Positions 63,169-64,000 of a DNA stretch of 64,000 bases are shown piece after piece. How positions within the stretch are numbered: position 1 is the first letter of the stretch; each line of letters opens with the position of its first letter. Under the pieces are notes generated by a model. The model saw nothing but the letters and a program-made list of their open reading frames with translations. It was not told where the DNA came from and did not search any database. This DNA is from AP-15 sp963716115 (GTDB lineage: Bacteria > Pseudomonadota > Alphaproteobacteria > ATCC43930 > CGMCC-115725): positions 62,001 to 126,000 of the forward strand of contig CAVQSZ010000008.1 of assembly GCA_963716115.1 (NCBI GenBank), given 5' to 3'. Both the position numbers and the translations under genes were made by a program.

Positions 63169-63776
63169 GCGTGCCGCGCGCGGCGATTTATGTTCTCGAC
63201 ACCGGGCCGTTGATCACGCTCGCTGCGGCCGACAGCCTCGATTACCTCCTTTATCCGAACGTGCCGGTAATTATTCCGGACGCCGTGTTTTACGAAGCCA
63301 CGCGGGACAGCGCCAAGCTCGGCGCGCAGTCGATTATGGATTGGGTGAAGGCGCACCACAGCGAAGTCGAGATCGCCGTCACCAATGCTTACGTCAACTT
63401 TGACGCGGCGCGCCTGGTCAATCCGGGAGCCTACGAACCGAACCTCGGCGAGCGCGCGGCTATCGAGGTGATCGAGGAGCCGGCGCGGCTGCAAGGCGAC
63501 GACAAGGCGATTTTGCTGTGCGAGGAAACCGCCGTGACCCGGCGCGTGATCGTGCGCGAGCAAGAGAAGCTGATCGAGCTGAGCACCATGGACTTTCTCA
63601 GGCTGCTGGAGGGAGAGCAGCGCATCCAGTCGGCCGAGGTGGTCTTTGACCGTGCGCTCGCGGCCGGGTGCAACCCGTCTCGGATCGAGAAATTCGGCGA
63701 CCACGACCCCTCGATGCGGGAAGCCGTGCGTGACACCTTGCAGGCGGTGCGACGCAGCCCCACCGCAAAAAGGTGA
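63165..63776 (+). CDS. PIN-domain toxin-like protein partnered with UPF0175
   Basis: A 203-residue protein from GTG 63165, which overlaps the antitoxin stop. AIYVLDTGPLITLAAADSLDYLLYP carries the first PIN Asp, and NVPVIIPDAVFYEATRDSAK the Glu/Asp of strand 2. LQGDDKAILLCEETAVTRRVIVREQEKLIELSTMDFLRLLE gives the later acidic positions. It is longer than a minimal VapC (about 130 residues), with an inserted middle (residues 60-110) and a C-terminal extension. It resembles the DUF3368-like PIN group that pairs with UPF0175. Predicted RNase toxin. Confidence 0.72.
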   Translation: MSVPRAAIYVLDTGPLITLAAADSLDYLLYPNVPVIIPDAVFYEATRDSAKLGAQSIMDWVKAHHSEVEIAVTNAYVNFDAARLVNPGAYEPNLGERAAIEVIEEPARLQGDDKAILLCEETAVTRRVIVREQEKLIELSTMDFLRLLEGEQRIQSAEVVFDRALAAGCNPSRIEKFGDHDPSMREAVRDTLQAVRRSPTAKR

Positions 63777-64000
63777 TTTCTTCCATACGGAGCTCCAGTA
63801 CCCGCGGGACGCCGCGTTGCGCGCGGCCCCAGATTGCTTCGCCGCCGCGCTCGCCGCCACGCCGACCCGTCCCGGCGACCCGCATTGGCCGGACGGGCCA
63901 GGACGGGCGGGGCTGGGCGATGCACACACTCCGGCCGGGTCGCGGCGCAGGATTACTGATTCCTCGCCCGCGCCGGAGACAACGAAATCGCTTGGGCTGG
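63777..64000. other. Non-coding end of window
   Basis: 224 bases after the PIN gene. I see no supported gene, repeat or promoter. Several frames on the minus strand lack homology and ribosome sites. A gene could begin just beyond the window edge. Confidence 0.4.

Noticed and set aside
1..64000. tRNA, rRNA or CRISPR arrays
   Set aside because: No T-loop GGTTCGAATCC-like sequence in a cloverleaf context, no rRNA segments and no regularly spaced identical repeats were seen; the tandem repeats present are too few and too close.

Overview
The window is a 64-kb piece of a very GC-rich chromosome (about 68-70% GC by eye), most likely from a free-living alphaproteobacterium of the Rhodospirillales/Rhizobiales type. 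Supporting signs are mfd, sdhE and recG together near 8-14.5 kb, an alphaproteobacterial DUF3035 lipoprotein, an AlaC-type aminotransferase, a multidomain LigD, and many orphan catabolic enzymes. No rRNA, tRNA or CRISPR array was seen.

Layout. 1-8.3 kb: tail of an Asp/Glu racemase-like gene, an ECF sigma/anti-sigma pair, an unknown two-helix membrane protein, a DsbA-fold oxidoreductase, an amidohydrolase, a luciferase-like monooxygenase, a scrambled toxin-antitoxin (TA) patch and an Mrr-type restriction enzyme. 8.3-14.5 kb: mfd, sdhE, recG. 14.9-24.1 kb: a VapBC pair, a YcaQ-like gene flanked by copies of an amidohydrolase 3' end, the complete amidohydrolase, a VOC/beta-propeller gene pair, a MetE-like enzyme, a KpsS-like protein and a TauD-family dioxygenase. 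24.2-34.2 kb: a lone receiver protein, a second luciferase-like enzyme, an orphan HicB, an alpha/beta hydrolase, an Old Yellow Enzyme, MFS genes, ligD and an aminotransferase. 34.2-35.6 kb: two related vapBC loci, one decayed. 35.7-43 kb: rpmJ, then glcD and glcE separated by a 4.4-kb accessory island with two insertion sequences and a lower-GC three-gene cassette. 43-47 kb: amidohydrolase, phosphoribosyltransferase, maleylacetoacetate isomerase, threonine aldolase and an ATP-grasp protein. 48.1-51.9 kb: a tight operon (periplasmic unknown, radical SAM, glycosyltransferase, DoxX-like). 52-62.7 kb: acyl-CoA synthetase, PIN/Phd TA pair, D-aminoacylase-like enzyme, Rieske oxygenase, a hydrolase-methyltransferase fusion, a DHA2 exporter, DUF3035 lipoprotein and MmgE/PrpD. 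63-63.8 kb: a UPF0175/PIN TA pair.

Three features dominate. First, many conserved genes, including mfd and recG, carry isolated single-base frameshifts. About 20 could be located, nearly all +1 insertions, spread over the whole window. Consensus error is the simplest explanation, so these genes are described as they read after correction. Second, eight TA-type loci (intact, broken or orphan) lie in 64 kb. Third, the glycolate-oxidase genes are split by mobile DNA and no glcF follows glcE.

Functionally the window mixes core DNA repair (Mfd, RecG, LigD) with a dispersed set of decarboxylase/hydrolase, flavin monooxygenase, Rieske, TauD, OYE, CoA-ligase and MmgE enzymes. That set suits a heterotroph degrading varied small organic acids and aromatics. 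The best candidates for something undescribed are the 48-52 kb operon and the IS-flanked low-GC cassette at 38.7-39.6 kb.
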